From: JAAEUB01 sp964550345 | GTDB taxonomy: Bacteria > Pseudomonadota > Alphaproteobacteria > Rhodobacterales > Rhodobacteraceae | NCBI GenBank assembly: GCA_964550345.1 | Contig: CAZJYZ010000002.1 | Span: 1 to 64,000 of the forward strand | DNA: 64,000 bases | Direction: 5' to 3' | Shown: piece after piece, positions 36,683 through 45,673 of the stretch | Numbering within the stretch: position 1 is the first letter of the stretch | How the letters are laid out: each line of letters starts with the position of its first letter | Program-made: the position numbers and the translations under genes | Notes under the pieces: model-generated | The model's database searches: none | Told to the model about the DNA's origin: nothing | Seen by the model: the letters and a program-made list of their open reading frames with translations, nothing else

Positions 36683-38376
36683 GCGTGGGTTTTGTCATGC
36701 TTGTGCACGAAGCGCTGGACCGTGCCGAACAAGTGGCCCGCCATTGGGCAACGCGCGATTGTCCGGTTGTCATCCACGTAGACAAAAGGGTGAAGCGTGC
36801 AGAATATTCAGGCTTTGTCGCCAGCCTGGCCGATCTGGAAAATGTGCAGTTCAGCACAAGACATCGGTGCGAATGGGGCACATGGTCCCTTGTTGCCGCG
36901 TCCCAGACCGCGACCCACCAGATGCTGCGGGAATTTCCCAAAGTGCGCCACGTATACCTTTCTTCCGGCTCCTGCCTTCCCCTGCGACCGGTTGAAGAGC
37001 TGGTTTCCTATCTAGCCGAACGGCCGATGACAAATTTCATCGAAAGCGTCACGACCGAAGATGTGCCATGGACAGTCGGCGGGCTTGACGCTGAACGTTT
37101 TACCATGCGGTTTCCGTTTTCATGGAAACGTCACCGCCGCCTATTCGACGGTTACGTGCGCCTGCAGCGACGTCTGGGATTCAAACGGCGCATTCCAACC
37201 GGATTGGTGCCGCATATGGGCAGCCAGTGGTGGTGTCTTACCCGCCAGACCCTGACGGCAATTTTCGACGATCCGAACCGGGCCGAATATGAGCGGTATT
37301 TCAAGAAAGTCTGGATACCGGATGAAAGCTTTTTTCAAACCATGGTGCGGCTCTATTCAAGCTCCATCGAAAGTCGTTCTCTGACCCTTTCAAAGTTCGA
37401 TTTTCAGGGCAAACCGCATATATTCTACGATGATCATATGCAGCTGTTGCGCCGTTCAGACTGCTTTATTGCCCGCAAAATCTGGCCGCATGCTGACAAG
37501 CTGTACAAGGGTTTCCTGTCAGAAGCTGCAAATATCATGACCGGGGCCGAGCCTAATCCTGGCAAGATCGACCGGATTTTCTCAAAGGCGGTCGAGCGGC
37601 GGACCAAGGGTCGCTCTGGCCTCTATATGCAAAGCCGTTTTCCCAACGAAGGCTGGGAAAACGGCAAGACCGGCGCGCTATATTCAGTTTTTGAAGGGTT
37701 CAGTGAGCTTTTTGAGGATTTTGAACCTTGGCTGGCACGTATGGTTGGCGCCCGCGTACACGGGCACCTGTATGCGCCTGAAACCGTCGAGTTTTCATCA
37801 CGGCAGGATGTTTTTACTGGCGCATTGTCTGATTCCGCTGAGGTTCGGGATTATAATCCAAAGGCGTTTTTAACAAATCTGATTTGGAACACGCGGGGCG
37901 AGCGTCAGTGTTTCCAATTTGGACCTCGCGATAATCAGGATATCTCGTGGCATATGGCGTCAGATCCGAATGCACAGATATCAGTCATTTCCGGCGCATG
38001 GGCGGTTAAGCTGTTTCGTCTCAACAAAAACTTTTCCGACATTCGAAAAGAGGCGGCACGTCTGCAAAAGATTGAAAGCAGGCACCTGGATGTTTTGCGT
38101 TCGGCACAAGCCAAAGCACGGGTGCGGATCTGGACTATGGCCGATTTTGTCGAAGCACCGATGGAGCCCTTGCAGACCATCATTGATGAGATCGGCGCGC
38201 GCTCGGCCCATAAGCTGACGGAAGCGCCCCGTATGGTGCCGCTGGACGGATTCGGGCAATTCCTGCAAAACCTTAAGAACCAGGGCATGCAGCCCTATCT
38301 GATGGGGGATTTCCCCAATGGCGACACAACCATTCCTGCCCCGCGGCAATCCAAAAAACCATATCTGGTGAGGTGA
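36679..38376 (+). CDS. Core-2/I-branching (GT14) beta-1,6-N-acetylglucosaminyltransferase-like protein
   Basis: A 565-residue protein. Residues 1-300 are the GT14 domain: VGFVMLVHEALDRAEQVARHW, VVIHVDKRVK, HVYLSSGSCLPLRPVEEL and GSQWWCLTRQTL, followed by WIPDESFFQTMV. The C-terminal 250 residues match the DUF5928-type extension found with this GT in Rhodobacterales. The start overlaps the preceding gene (ATGA), and the sulfotransferase begins four bases after its stop. Likely a branching transferase for a surface polysaccharide. Confidence 0.85.
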   Translation: MSVGFVMLVHEALDRAEQVARHWATRDCPVVIHVDKRVKRAEYSGFVASLADLENVQFSTRHRCEWGTWSLVAASQTATHQMLREFPKVRHVYLSSGSCLPLRPVEELVSYLAERPMTNFIESVTTEDVPWTVGGLDAERFTMRFPFSWKRHRRLFDGYVRLQRRLGFKRRIPTGLVPHMGSQWWCLTRQTLTAIFDDPNRAEYERYFKKVWIPDESFFQTMVRLYSSSIESRSLTLSKFDFQGKPHIFYDDHMQLLRRSDCFIARKIWPHADKLYKGFLSEAANIMTGAEPNPGKIDRIFSKAVERRTKGRSGLYMQSRFPNEGWENGKTGALYSVFEGFSELFEDFEPWLARMVGARVHGHLYAPETVEFSSRQDVFTGALSDSAEVRDYNPKAFLTNLIWNTRGERQCFQFGPRDNQDISWHMASDPNAQISVISGAWAVKLFRLNKNFSDIRKEAARLQKIESRHLDVLRSAQAKARVRIWTMADFVEAPMEPLQTIIDEIGARSAHKLTEAPRMVPLDGFGQFLQNLKNQGMQPYLMGDFPNGDTTIPAPRQSKKPYLVR

Positions 38377-38380
38377 GGCT

Positions 38381-39802
38381 ATGGTGGGAGCACGCTTTGA
38401 CTATTTCGTCATATTTGCGGAAATGCGGACAGGGTCGAATTTTCTGGAATCAAACCTCGACCAATTTCCCGGCCTGTTTTGTTACGGCGAAGCTTTTAAC
38501 CCGACTTTCCTTGTAGACCCGGCCCGTAAAGAGCTGTTCGGCGTGACGCAGGGCATGCGCGACTTTGACCCGATGCGCCTGGTCGAGAAAATGAAGCAGG
38601 GCACGGATGGCCTGCCGGGCTTCAGGTTTTTTCATGACCATGACGCACGCGTGTTTGACGCGGTGATCAAGGACCCACGCTGCGCTAAAATCGTCCTGAC
38701 CCGAAATCTGGTGGAAAGTTACGTTTCACACCGTATTGCCCAGCAGACCAACCAATGGCGTCTTGGCGATATGAAGAATGCCAAGACCGCCAGAATTACC
38801 TTTGACCCGGTTGGGTTTGAGAAGTTCTTGCTGCAGCGCAAGGCCTTTCAGGTCGAGATTATGCGCGCCTTGCAGATATCGGGCCAAAGCGCGTTCTACA
38901 TCGACTACGAAGATATACAGGACCTTAATGTCATCAACGGGCTCGCGCGCTATCTGGGTGAAACTTTCCAGTTGGAGGAGTTCTCGGGTGCTACCAAAAA
39001 GCAAAACCCCGCCGCCCTGTCGGACAAGGTAACAAATTTCGCTGAAATGGAGGAGGCGCTGGCGCGTATCGACCACTACGACCTGGGCCGCCTGCCTAAC
39101 TTTGAGCCGCGTCGCGGGCCCCTTGTGCCAACCTATATTGCCGCCGAAAAAGTGCCGCTCTTGTTTATGCCCGTCAAAGGCGGGTCAAATGCACCTATTC
39201 GCCAATGGCTGGCCGAGGTGAACAATTCCGGCGAAGATGGGCTTGTGAACGGCTACACGCAGAAAACCTTACGACAGTGGAAACGCAAGCATCAAGGGCA
39301 TCGTTCCTTTACAGTTTTAAGCCATCCGGCTACACGCCTGCACCGGGTATTTTGCAGACATATCCTTGGAAATGGGCCAGAGGTTTTCCCCGAAATCAGG
39401 CGGGCATTGCAAAACAGGTACGAGATCTCATTGCCAGAAGAAGGCGAGGATTACGACCGCGTGGCACACCGCACGGCTTTCCTGAAATTCGCCCAATTCA
39501 TCAAAGGTAATCTTTCTGGCCAAACCAGCATCCGGGTTGACGGCTCCTGGGCCTCGCAGAGCCGGCTCATTGAAGGCTTTGGTCAGTTTATCCTGCCAGA
39601 CCATATCCTGCGTGAAGATCAGCTTGCGCAAGGGTTGCAGGCTCTGACCGCCGAAATTGGCGCCCCCTGTCCGGACCTGAAAGAAGCCACGCCCGACCAG
39701 CCCTATACTCTGGCAGATATATACGACGAAGAGGTCGAACAGGCCGTTCGTGCCGCTTACCAGCGTGACTATATGCTGTTTGGCTTTGGGCCGTGGCGAT
39801 AG
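38381..39802 (+). CDS. Two-domain sulfotransferase
   Basis: A 473-residue protein with two sulfotransferase-like units. The N-terminal unit (about 1-235) has the PAPS loop in AEMRTGSNFLESNL and the downstream KIVLTRNLVESYVS, resembling NodH/Stf0 enzymes. The C-terminal unit (about 245-470) has LLFMPVKGGSNAPIRQWL and FTVLSHPATRLHRVF, recalling the carbohydrate sulfotransferase pattern. It closes the glycan locus, and PAP produced by it could be cleared by CysQ at 31164-31961. The domain duplication is inferred from motifs only. Confidence 0.82.
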   Translation: MVGARFDYFVIFAEMRTGSNFLESNLDQFPGLFCYGEAFNPTFLVDPARKELFGVTQGMRDFDPMRLVEKMKQGTDGLPGFRFFHDHDARVFDAVIKDPRCAKIVLTRNLVESYVSHRIAQQTNQWRLGDMKNAKTARITFDPVGFEKFLLQRKAFQVEIMRALQISGQSAFYIDYEDIQDLNVINGLARYLGETFQLEEFSGATKKQNPAALSDKVTNFAEMEEALARIDHYDLGRLPNFEPRRGPLVPTYIAAEKVPLLFMPVKGGSNAPIRQWLAEVNNSGEDGLVNGYTQKTLRQWKRKHQGHRSFTVLSHPATRLHRVFCRHILGNGPEVFPEIRRALQNRYEISLPEEGEDYDRVAHRTAFLKFAQFIKGNLSGQTSIRVDGSWASQSRLIEGFGQFILPDHILREDQLAQGLQALTAEIGAPCPDLKEATPDQPYTLADIYDEEVEQAVRAAYQRDYMLFGFGPWR

Positions 39803-39818
39803 CTACCAGAGTCTAATC

Positions 39819-41510
39819 CTAGCCCATCCACCGGCGCACTGGTGCCGCGCTATCCTCTAGGGCCTGCGTTGCGATCTCCACCAATGTTGGCCCGTCATGC
39901 TCAACCGCCTGTGTCAGAGCCTTCTTCAAGTCGCCAGCTTCCTCTACGCGCCACGCTTTCAGCCCGTAAGCCCTGGCAATTTCCGCATGTTTTGTGGGCG
40001 TGAAATCGACATTGTAATACCGGCTTCCATAGCTCGCCTTTTGGCTGGCCTTGATCCAGCCGAAATTATCATTGGCCAGAACAATAAAGGTGATGGGGGC
40101 GCCAACGCGCATAACAGTCTCTAATTCACCGCAAGTGAAGCCAAATGAGCCATCGCCCATCACCGCCACAACCTTGCGCTCGGGTCGCCCAAACCACGCG
40201 CCAAGTGCGGCGGACAGGGAATAGCCAAGCGCGCCATGGGCGCGGTTGGTGATAAAGTGGCGCCCGTCTTGCTGTAGCTGATAATAGGCCGAAATATTTG
40301 GGCAGCCCGTACCGGGATCAGACACAATGGTCGCATCCGGCGGCAGTATCTGCATCATATCAGAAATGATCCTTTCCGGGCGGATTGGTGTCTCATTACT
40401 GGCAGCAAGCGCCTCAAAACGGGCGAACTTGCGTTGCTTGATATCGGCAACAGCAGCAGCCCCGCCAAAAGTGTTTGCGCCTTGCTCGTTGTTGTCCAAC
40501 ACGGCGTTGACCTCTGCCAATGCCAGACGCAGATCACCAACCACACCGACTTCGGTTTGGTAGTTGGCGCCGACCACCATCGGGTCACTGTCAAAATGTA
40601 CGATGCGGGTGCCCTGAACTGGGGCCTCCCAGCGGGATGTGGTGGTTGACCCGGCGCGCACGCCCATGAAGACAACCAGATCGGCGGCCTCCATCATCTC
40701 CCATGTTTCATCCGTGCCGCCGTTAGACCCGACAACGCCCAAAGTCTGGGGGTTGGTTTCAGCGAGCGATCCTTGCCCCGAGATTGAAGTCGCAACCGGT
40801 ATGTCCAGCCGGGTTGCCAGCCGGCTCAGCTCGTCCATAGCGCCGGAGATAACCACGCCGCCGCCGCACACGATAAGGGGATCTTTTGCAGACATAATGG
40901 CATCCACAGCGGCCTCGGCAGCGCCCGGCGCAGGGGCCTGACGGTATGCGGGGAAGGTGGCTGTCTGCGGGTCGGCCCAGATGTCTGACGTGTCGACCTC
41001 TTCGCTTAGCACGTCGTAAGGCAGGCCCAGATGGGCCGCGCCGGGCCGCCCGGTTGTCATGGCGCGAAAGGCAGCACGCACCATGCGCGGGATGTGGTCG
41101 CCGCGCCTGATCACAGTATTCCACTTGGTCAGGGGGGCCATAAGCGCCTCCTGATCAACTTCGGTCAGGGGGTATTTGCCGTAGGCGCCGATCGACACAT
41201 CGGTGGTGATGCCCAGCACGGCGTAAGAGCTTTCGGATGCCTCAATCAGCCCCGGCAGGATATAAGTCGCACCGCCGCCCGAGGGCCCTTCGCAAACCCC
41301 GACCCGCCCGGTCACACGGGCGTAGGCATCCGCCATATAGGCGGCCGAGCGTTCATCGCGGGTCAGAACATGGGTGATGTTGTGATCGAGGTTATAAAGC
41401 GCGTCATAGAACGGCAACGTTGTGTCGCCACACAGGCCAAATATGTGCCGCACGCCCTGCGCGTCCAGCATCCGCACCATCGCCTCGGCTCCGCTAAGTT
41501 TGTTTGACAC
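39819..41510 (-). CDS. ThDP-dependent acetolactate synthase/decarboxylase-like enzyme
   Basis: A 563-residue ThDP enzyme. The catalytic Glu region is THVLTRDERSAAYMADAYAR and the cofactor motif GDGSF...NDN lies in VVAVMGDGSFGFTCGELETVMR. Start is GTG 41510 with AGGGGG five bases upstream. The exact substrate is unknown; acetolactate synthase large-subunit-like, benzoylformate decarboxylase-like and sulfoacetaldehyde acetyltransferase-like are options. Divergence from a GntR regulator with a racemase-like gene behind it suggests a catabolic unit. Confidence 0.85.
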   Translation of the reverse strand: MSNKLSGAEAMVRMLDAQGVRHIFGLCGDTTLPFYDALYNLDHNITHVLTRDERSAAYMADAYARVTGRVGVCEGPSGGGATYILPGLIEASESSYAVLGITTDVSIGAYGKYPLTEVDQEALMAPLTKWNTVIRRGDHIPRMVRAAFRAMTTGRPGAAHLGLPYDVLSEEVDTSDIWADPQTATFPAYRQAPAPGAAEAAVDAIMSAKDPLIVCGGGVVISGAMDELSRLATRLDIPVATSISGQGSLAETNPQTLGVVGSNGGTDETWEMMEAADLVVFMGVRAGSTTTSRWEAPVQGTRIVHFDSDPMVVGANYQTEVGVVGDLRLALAEVNAVLDNNEQGANTFGGAAAVADIKQRKFARFEALAASNETPIRPERIISDMMQILPPDATIVSDPGTGCPNISAYYQLQQDGRHFITNRAHGALGYSLSAALGAWFGRPERKVVAVMGDGSFGFTCGELETVMRVGAPITFIVLANDNFGWIKASQKASYGSRYYNVDFTPTKHAEIARAYGLKAWRVEEAGDLKKALTQAVEHDGPTLVEIATQALEDSAAPVRRWMG

Positions 41511-41531
41511 GTCATCCCCCTGAGTCGTAAA

Positions 41532-41543
41532 ATTGTATACAGC
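41532..41543. promoter_or_regulatory. Candidate GntR/FCD operator
   Basis: ATTGTATACAGC holds the palindrome TGTATACA (41534-41541), close to the TTGTATACAA motif seen for GntR/FCD regulators. It lies between the divergent ThDP gene start (41510) and gntR start (41605). Confidence 0.5.
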
Positions 41544-41604
41544 AAAATATTCAGGATTGAGTTCAAGTCAAACCCTTTGTAGTCTTTTCCTGAAAAGAGG
41601 GCTC

Positions 41605-42306
41605 ATGAACAAGAAAACCAGCAACGTCGATCGTGTCTATGCGCAGCTGCGGCAGCGGGCGGTGAACTTCAGTTTCAAGCCCGAGGCGCGTTTGAACGAA
41701 AGTGCGCTATCGACCGAATTTGGGGCCAGCCGTACACCCCTGCGTGAAGCTTTGAACCGCCTTGTGGCCGAAGGGTTTTTGACATTCAAAAACGGCCGTG
41801 GATTTTTTTGCCGGTCCCTAAGCCCGGCGCTGGTGTTGGAGCTTTATGAGGCGCGCGTGGCGGTTGAAACCGAGGCCGTGCGCCTGGCAACCAATCGTGC
41901 CAGTGATGATGAGCTTGCCGGGCTGCTTGTCTGGCTGGACCGGGTTGAACAAGAAACTGACGCGGACGCTGAGCGCTTGTTGGAGGCAGATGAGGCGTTT
42001 CACCTTTCCATCATGCGCTTGGCACGTAACAAGGAACTTCTGCGCCTTCTTACTAACCTGAATGACCGGGTCCGCTATATTCGCCTGATCTATCTTAAGG
42101 GTCAGCTAATTGTGGTAGAGTCAGAGTCTAACCCGCCTGAAATATCCGCACATAGGAAAATTGTGAACGCAATGCTTGCGCGTGACACAGGCCGGGCTAC
42201 CACTGAAATGCGTAAACACATTGAAAGCCGCCGCACTGACGCTGCTCAGGCGGTCCGTATAGCCTATTCGCAACTTTATGTGCCAGATGAAGCGCTTGAA
42301 CTATGA
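41605..42306 (+). CDS. GntR-family (FCD) transcriptional regulator
   Basis: A 233-residue regulator. The ATG at 41605 follows AGAGGG. Winged HTH: RLNESALSTEFGASRTPLREALNRLVAEGFLTFKNGRGFFCR. The FCD effector domain follows with LYEARVAVETEAVRLA and the metal-ligand-type EADEAFHLSIMRLARN and EISAHRKIVNAMLARD. It probably controls the ThDP enzyme gene and the racemase-like gene. Confidence 0.9.
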   Translation: MNKKTSNVDRVYAQLRQRAVNFSFKPEARLNESALSTEFGASRTPLREALNRLVAEGFLTFKNGRGFFCRSLSPALVLELYEARVAVETEAVRLATNRASDDELAGLLVWLDRVEQETDADAERLLEADEAFHLSIMRLARNKELLRLLTNLNDRVRYIRLIYLKGQLIVVESESNPPEISAHRKIVNAMLARDTGRATTEMRKHIESRRTDAAQAVRIAYSQLYVPDEALEL

Positions 42307-42321
42307 CCGGAGGTAAGTGAG

Positions 42322-43083
42322 ATGGTAACCTATTCAGGGGGCAAAACGGTTTATGGCGCGAGTGTCGGCGTGCTTATGCTTCAGACCAGATTTCCGCGCA
42401 TCGAAGGTGATATTGCCAACGCCCGGACATGGCCATTTCCGGTGCAATTTCGGGTTGTTCAGGGCGCTACCCCGGACAATGTGGTGCGGCAAAACCCGCG
42501 CGACCGGGTCGGGGATTTTATCCGCGAAGGCCGGGCGTTGGTTGAAATGGGCTGCGACGGTATCACGACAAATTGCGGGTTTCTGGCGCTTATCCAAGAT
42601 GACCTGAAACAAGAACTTGGCGTGCCGGTTGCGACTTCGTCCCTGATGCAGGTGCCGATGGTGCAGGCGATGTTGCCCCCCGGCAAGCGAGTCGGTGTGC
42701 TGACTATTTCAAAACCAAACCTGACCGCTGCACATATGGTTGCTGCAGGCATGGCGATTGATACGCCAGTTGAGGGCACAGAGAGCGGGCAGGAGTTTAC
42801 CCGCGCTATTTTGGATAACGAATCCCGGATTGATTATGAAAAAGCGCGACAAGATCACCTCGACGCTGCTGCAAGGCTGGTTCGCACCAACGAAAATATC
42901 GGGGCAATCGTTCTGGAATGTACCAACATGGTGCCCTTTGCCGCGGACATTCGCAGGCTGACGGGTTTACCGGTTTATTCAATATATAGTTTAATAACCT
43001 GGTTTCAGGCGGGTCTTGAACCTGTCAGGTTTACGCAAAATTTGGATGACCCCCGCCTGGACCTGACAACTTTTGACAGTTGA
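42322..43083 (+). CDS. Asp/Glu racemase superfamily protein
   Basis: A 253-residue enzyme of the aspartate/glutamate racemase, maleate isomerase and arylmalonate decarboxylase superfamily. Two active-site-type cysteines are visible in GITTNCGFLAL and IVLECTNMVPFA, which suggests racemase or isomerase chemistry. It starts 16 bases after gntR with an AGGTAAG site. The substrate is unknown. Confidence 0.82.
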   Translation: MVTYSGGKTVYGASVGVLMLQTRFPRIEGDIANARTWPFPVQFRVVQGATPDNVVRQNPRDRVGDFIREGRALVEMGCDGITTNCGFLALIQDDLKQELGVPVATSSLMQVPMVQAMLPPGKRVGVLTISKPNLTAAHMVAAGMAIDTPVEGTESGQEFTRAILDNESRIDYEKARQDHLDAAARLVRTNENIGAIVLECTNMVPFAADIRRLTGLPVYSIYSLITWFQAGLEPVRFTQNLDDPRLDLTTFDS

Positions 43084-43115
43084 CGTGCCGCAAGCAATGT
43101 CAAAGTCGCGGAAGT

Positions 43116-43580
43116 TTAAGCTGCCTTGATACCGGGGCCTTCGGTCAAAACCGTGTGTAAAATTGCAGGGTCCGTGTTGGCCCGCAGCTTGGCACAGGTG
43201 GCGCTGTCGCGCATGGTACGCGAAACCAGTGCCAGCGCCTTCAGGTGGTCTACGCCATTACCCTCAGGGGCAAACAACGCAAAAATCAGGTCAACAGGTT
43301 GCTTGTCAACGGCTTCGAATTCGAACGGCTTTTCGACCCGTACGAATGCACCAACAACTTGCTCCAGCCCGGCCAGCCTTGCATGTGGCAGAGCGACACC
43401 ATGGCCAACACCGGTTGGTCCAAGGCTTTCACGTTCCTGCAATGCGGTGGTAGCGGCGGAAGAATCCAGCCCGTAATTGCCGGCAAAAACTTCGCCTAAG
43501 TCCTGAAACAGGCGCTTTTTACTGGTTACATTACTAACTACTTTTACGGCGGCGGGCCGAATGATGTTTGATAGATTCAT
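43116..43580 (-). CDS. ptsN: PTS IIA-like nitrogen regulatory protein PtsN
   Basis: A 154-residue EIIA-Ntr protein. The phosphorylated His is H66 in GHGVALPHARL. The protein senses PTS-Ntr phosphorylation linked to nitrogen and potassium status. It closes the lptB-hpf-ptsN run; rpoN, which usually sits in this block, is absent here. The ATG at 43580 was chosen; a TTG three codons upstream is possible. Confidence 0.94.
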   Translation of the reverse strand: MNLSNIIRPAAVKVVSNVTSKKRLFQDLGEVFAGNYGLDSSAATTALQERESLGPTGVGHGVALPHARLAGLEQVVGAFVRVEKPFEFEAVDKQPVDLIFALFAPEGNGVDHLKALALVSRTMRDSATCAKLRANTDPAILHTVLTEGPGIKAA

Positions 43581-43630
43581 CTTTACCAACTTTTCTTTCA
43601 GCCCACCCCGAACTTACGAGACCTGACTGA

Positions 43631-44206
43631 TCAGGATGCTTCTTTTGGGTCTATCCAGCCGACATTTCCGTCGTCCCGGCGATAAACCACGTTCACACCC
43701 TTCGATTTCTCGTTGCGAAACACCAATACCGGCGCCTCAGCCAATTCCATTTGCATAACCGCTTCACCGACTGAAAGGGTCGCGATGCGCGTCTCCATTT
43801 CAGCGATAATCATCGGTTGCAGAGTTTCAGGCTCCGATTCCTCCGAGTGACCCTCTGCGGCGAGGATATACGAGGCTCCGCCAAAAACTTCAACCGGGTT
43901 TGCACGTTCACGGTGATGGTCCTTCAGCCGGCGCTTGTAGCGGCGCAACTGGGTTTCCATTTTATCCGTGCACTGATCAAAGGCGGCGTAGATATCATGT
44001 GCATGACCTTTTGCTTGAGCCGTCAGGCCGGTCGACAGATGCACAATAGTTTCGCAAGTAAATTCCGGGCCATTTTTCGCAAAAATCACCTGAGCGTCCG
44101 TGGGACGTTCGGCGTATTTCTGAACCACTGCACCAAGTTCATCCTGAACGTGGGTGGTGAGGGCTGCGCCAATGTCGATTTGCTTGCCGCTTATTTGATA
44201 CTTCAT
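43631..44206 (-). CDS. hpf: Ribosome hibernation promoting factor (long form)
   Basis: A 191-residue long HPF. The N-terminal RaiA/HPF domain covers about 1-110 (YQISGKQIDIGAALTTHVQDEL, HDIYAAFDQCTDKMETQLRRYKRRLKDHH), followed by a linker and a C-terminal dimerisation domain (VLVFRNEKSKGVNVVYRRDDGNVGWIDP). The start at 44206 keeps AGGAG at a good distance; another ATG is directly upstream. In stationary phase the family forms 100S ribosomes. Confidence 0.95.
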   Translation of the reverse strand: MKYQISGKQIDIGAALTTHVQDELGAVVQKYAERPTDAQVIFAKNGPEFTCETIVHLSTGLTAQAKGHAHDIYAAFDQCTDKMETQLRRYKRRLKDHHRERANPVEVFGGASYILAAEGHSEESEPETLQPMIIAEMETRIATLSVGEAVMQMELAEAPVLVFRNEKSKGVNVVYRRDDGNVGWIDPKEAS

Positions 44207-44396
44207 CATAGCTCCTGTTTTTGGGGGGCTGAATTATGCCGCCCGTTTAGTACGGCCAATGAACCGAGTCCAGTGCCCTTTGCCGGGTAGCAATAACGGG
44301 TGGAAACATGGCCGTACATCCCTTATTTTAAAGTTGTTTTGATGGTTTCTGCCGTACGGAACACTCGGGCTGACCATATAATATATATGGTGGTGT
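44207..44396. other. Gap between lptB and hpf
   Basis: No gene seen in 190 bases. An AT-rich run (TATAATATATATGG, about 44378-44391) could serve a promoter for hpf on the minus strand, and GCCGTAC occurs in two nearby copies (about 44310 and 44352). Nothing firmer can be said. Confidence 0.3.
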
Positions 44397-45158
44397 TTAT
44401 GAAATTTTAAAGTTGTGGCCCAGATATACTCGCCGAACATTTTCGTCCTGAATAACCTCGTCCGTAGTACCGCTCATCAGGACTTTTCCATCGTGAAGGA
44501 TATAGGCGCGATCTACAATATCCAGTGTTTCCCGTACGTTATGATCGGTGATCAGAACGCCCAATCCCTTATCCTTCAGGTCATGCACAAGGGTGCGAAT
44601 TTCGCCCACGGCAATCGGGTCAACACCGGCGAAGGGCTCATCCAGCAACAGGTACTTGGGGTCGGCAGCCAGACAACGGGCAATCTCAACCCGCCTACGT
44701 TCACCGCCGGACAGGGCAAGCGCTGATGCGTGGCGTAAATGCCCAATGGAAAAATCGCCAAGCAATTCCTCAAGCCGTTCCCGCCGTTTGTGCCGATCTT
44801 TGATCGCAATTTCTAGAATCGCCAAAATATTGTCTTCGACACTCAGGCCACGAAAAACTGACATTTCCTGAGGTAGGTAACCTATTCCTGCCCGCGCCCG
44901 ACGGTACATTGGCAAATAGGTAACGTCGCGACCGTCCAGCATCACTTGCCCGGCTTCCGGTGTAACCAGGCCCGCTATTGAGTAAAAACAAGTTGTTTTT
45001 CCTGAACCGTTTGGACCCAGAAGCGCTACGATCTCACCGCGTTTAAGCTCCATGCTAACACCACGAATAACCGGTTTCTTGCGGTAGCTTTTTCGCAGTC
45101 CCGTAACCTTTAACCCGGCCGTCCCCTCGGCCAGTGTAAACGGGTGTTTGGGGGCCAT
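44397..45158 (-). CDS. lptB: LPS export ABC transporter ATPase LptB
   Basis: A 253-residue ATPase that powers LPS extraction by LptFG. Walker A LLGPNGSGKTT, the ABC signature LSGGERRR and Walker B YLLLDEPFAGVDP are present, and YLPQEMSVFRGLSVEDN is typical of LptB. The start overlaps the lptA stop (TAATG), so LptA and LptB are coupled. Confidence 0.96.
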   Translation of the reverse strand: MAPKHPFTLAEGTAGLKVTGLRKSYRKKPVIRGVSMELKRGEIVALLGPNGSGKTTCFYSIAGLVTPEAGQVMLDGRDVTYLPMYRRARAGIGYLPQEMSVFRGLSVEDNILAILEIAIKDRHKRRERLEELLGDFSIGHLRHASALALSGGERRRVEIARCLAADPKYLLLDEPFAGVDPIAVGEIRTLVHDLKDKGLGVLITDHNVRETLDIVDRAYILHDGKVLMSGTTDEVIQDENVRRVYLGHNFKIS

Positions 45159-45673
45159 TAGTTTCCGCCAGCCTGAATGATGGTCTTAACACGGCCAATC
45201 ATGGTACCTGTGCCGGCATTCAGGTTTACCACCAGACGATCTGCGGAAAGCGCATTCGCCCCCTGTGTCATGATAACACCACCAGTCATGACGATTTCAC
45301 CGGAGGCAATGGTATATATCGCTTCCTGAGCCTCCGCAGCTTCGTCGCCATTTACTAAAGTCACACCGTTCGAGGCAACAAGGCGGGAAACCTTGCCGGT
45401 AATATCGCCGCTGCCGCTTTCATATTCCACCAGAACCGAGCCCGCCATCAGACGCATTTCGCCCTGTCCGATGATGACATTGCCCACAAAGGCGGCGGTC
45501 CCGTCAGCCTGATTGATCTCAAGCTGGTCAGCGGAGATTTCGACAGGCAGTGAGGTGTCGTGACTTAACGAGCCAAAGGCAACATTAGCCCCCTGTGCTA
45601 CGCTGAAACTTGGGGCAAGTATGGCCAGCAATAGGGCTAATGTCGGTGCCAACAACTTTTTCAACTTACTCAT
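45158..45673 (-). CDS. lptA: LPS transport periplasmic protein LptA
   Basis: A 171-residue OstA/LptA bridge protein. Signal peptide KKLLAPTLALLLAILAPSFSVA; mature part has SLPVEISADQLEINQADGTAAFVGNVIIGQGEMRL, the OstA-type beta-jellyroll repeat. ATG codons at 45673, 45679 and 45682 compete; 45673 best fits the signal peptide and overlaps the lptC 3' end by eight bases. Confidence 0.92.
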   Translation of the reverse strand: MSKLKKLLAPTLALLLAILAPSFSVAQGANVAFGSLSHDTSLPVEISADQLEINQADGTAAFVGNVIIGQGEMRLMAGSVLVEYESGSGDITGKVSRLVASNGVTLVNGDEAAEAQEAIYTIASGEIVMTGGVIMTQGANALSADRLVVNLNAGTGTMIGRVKTIIQAGGN

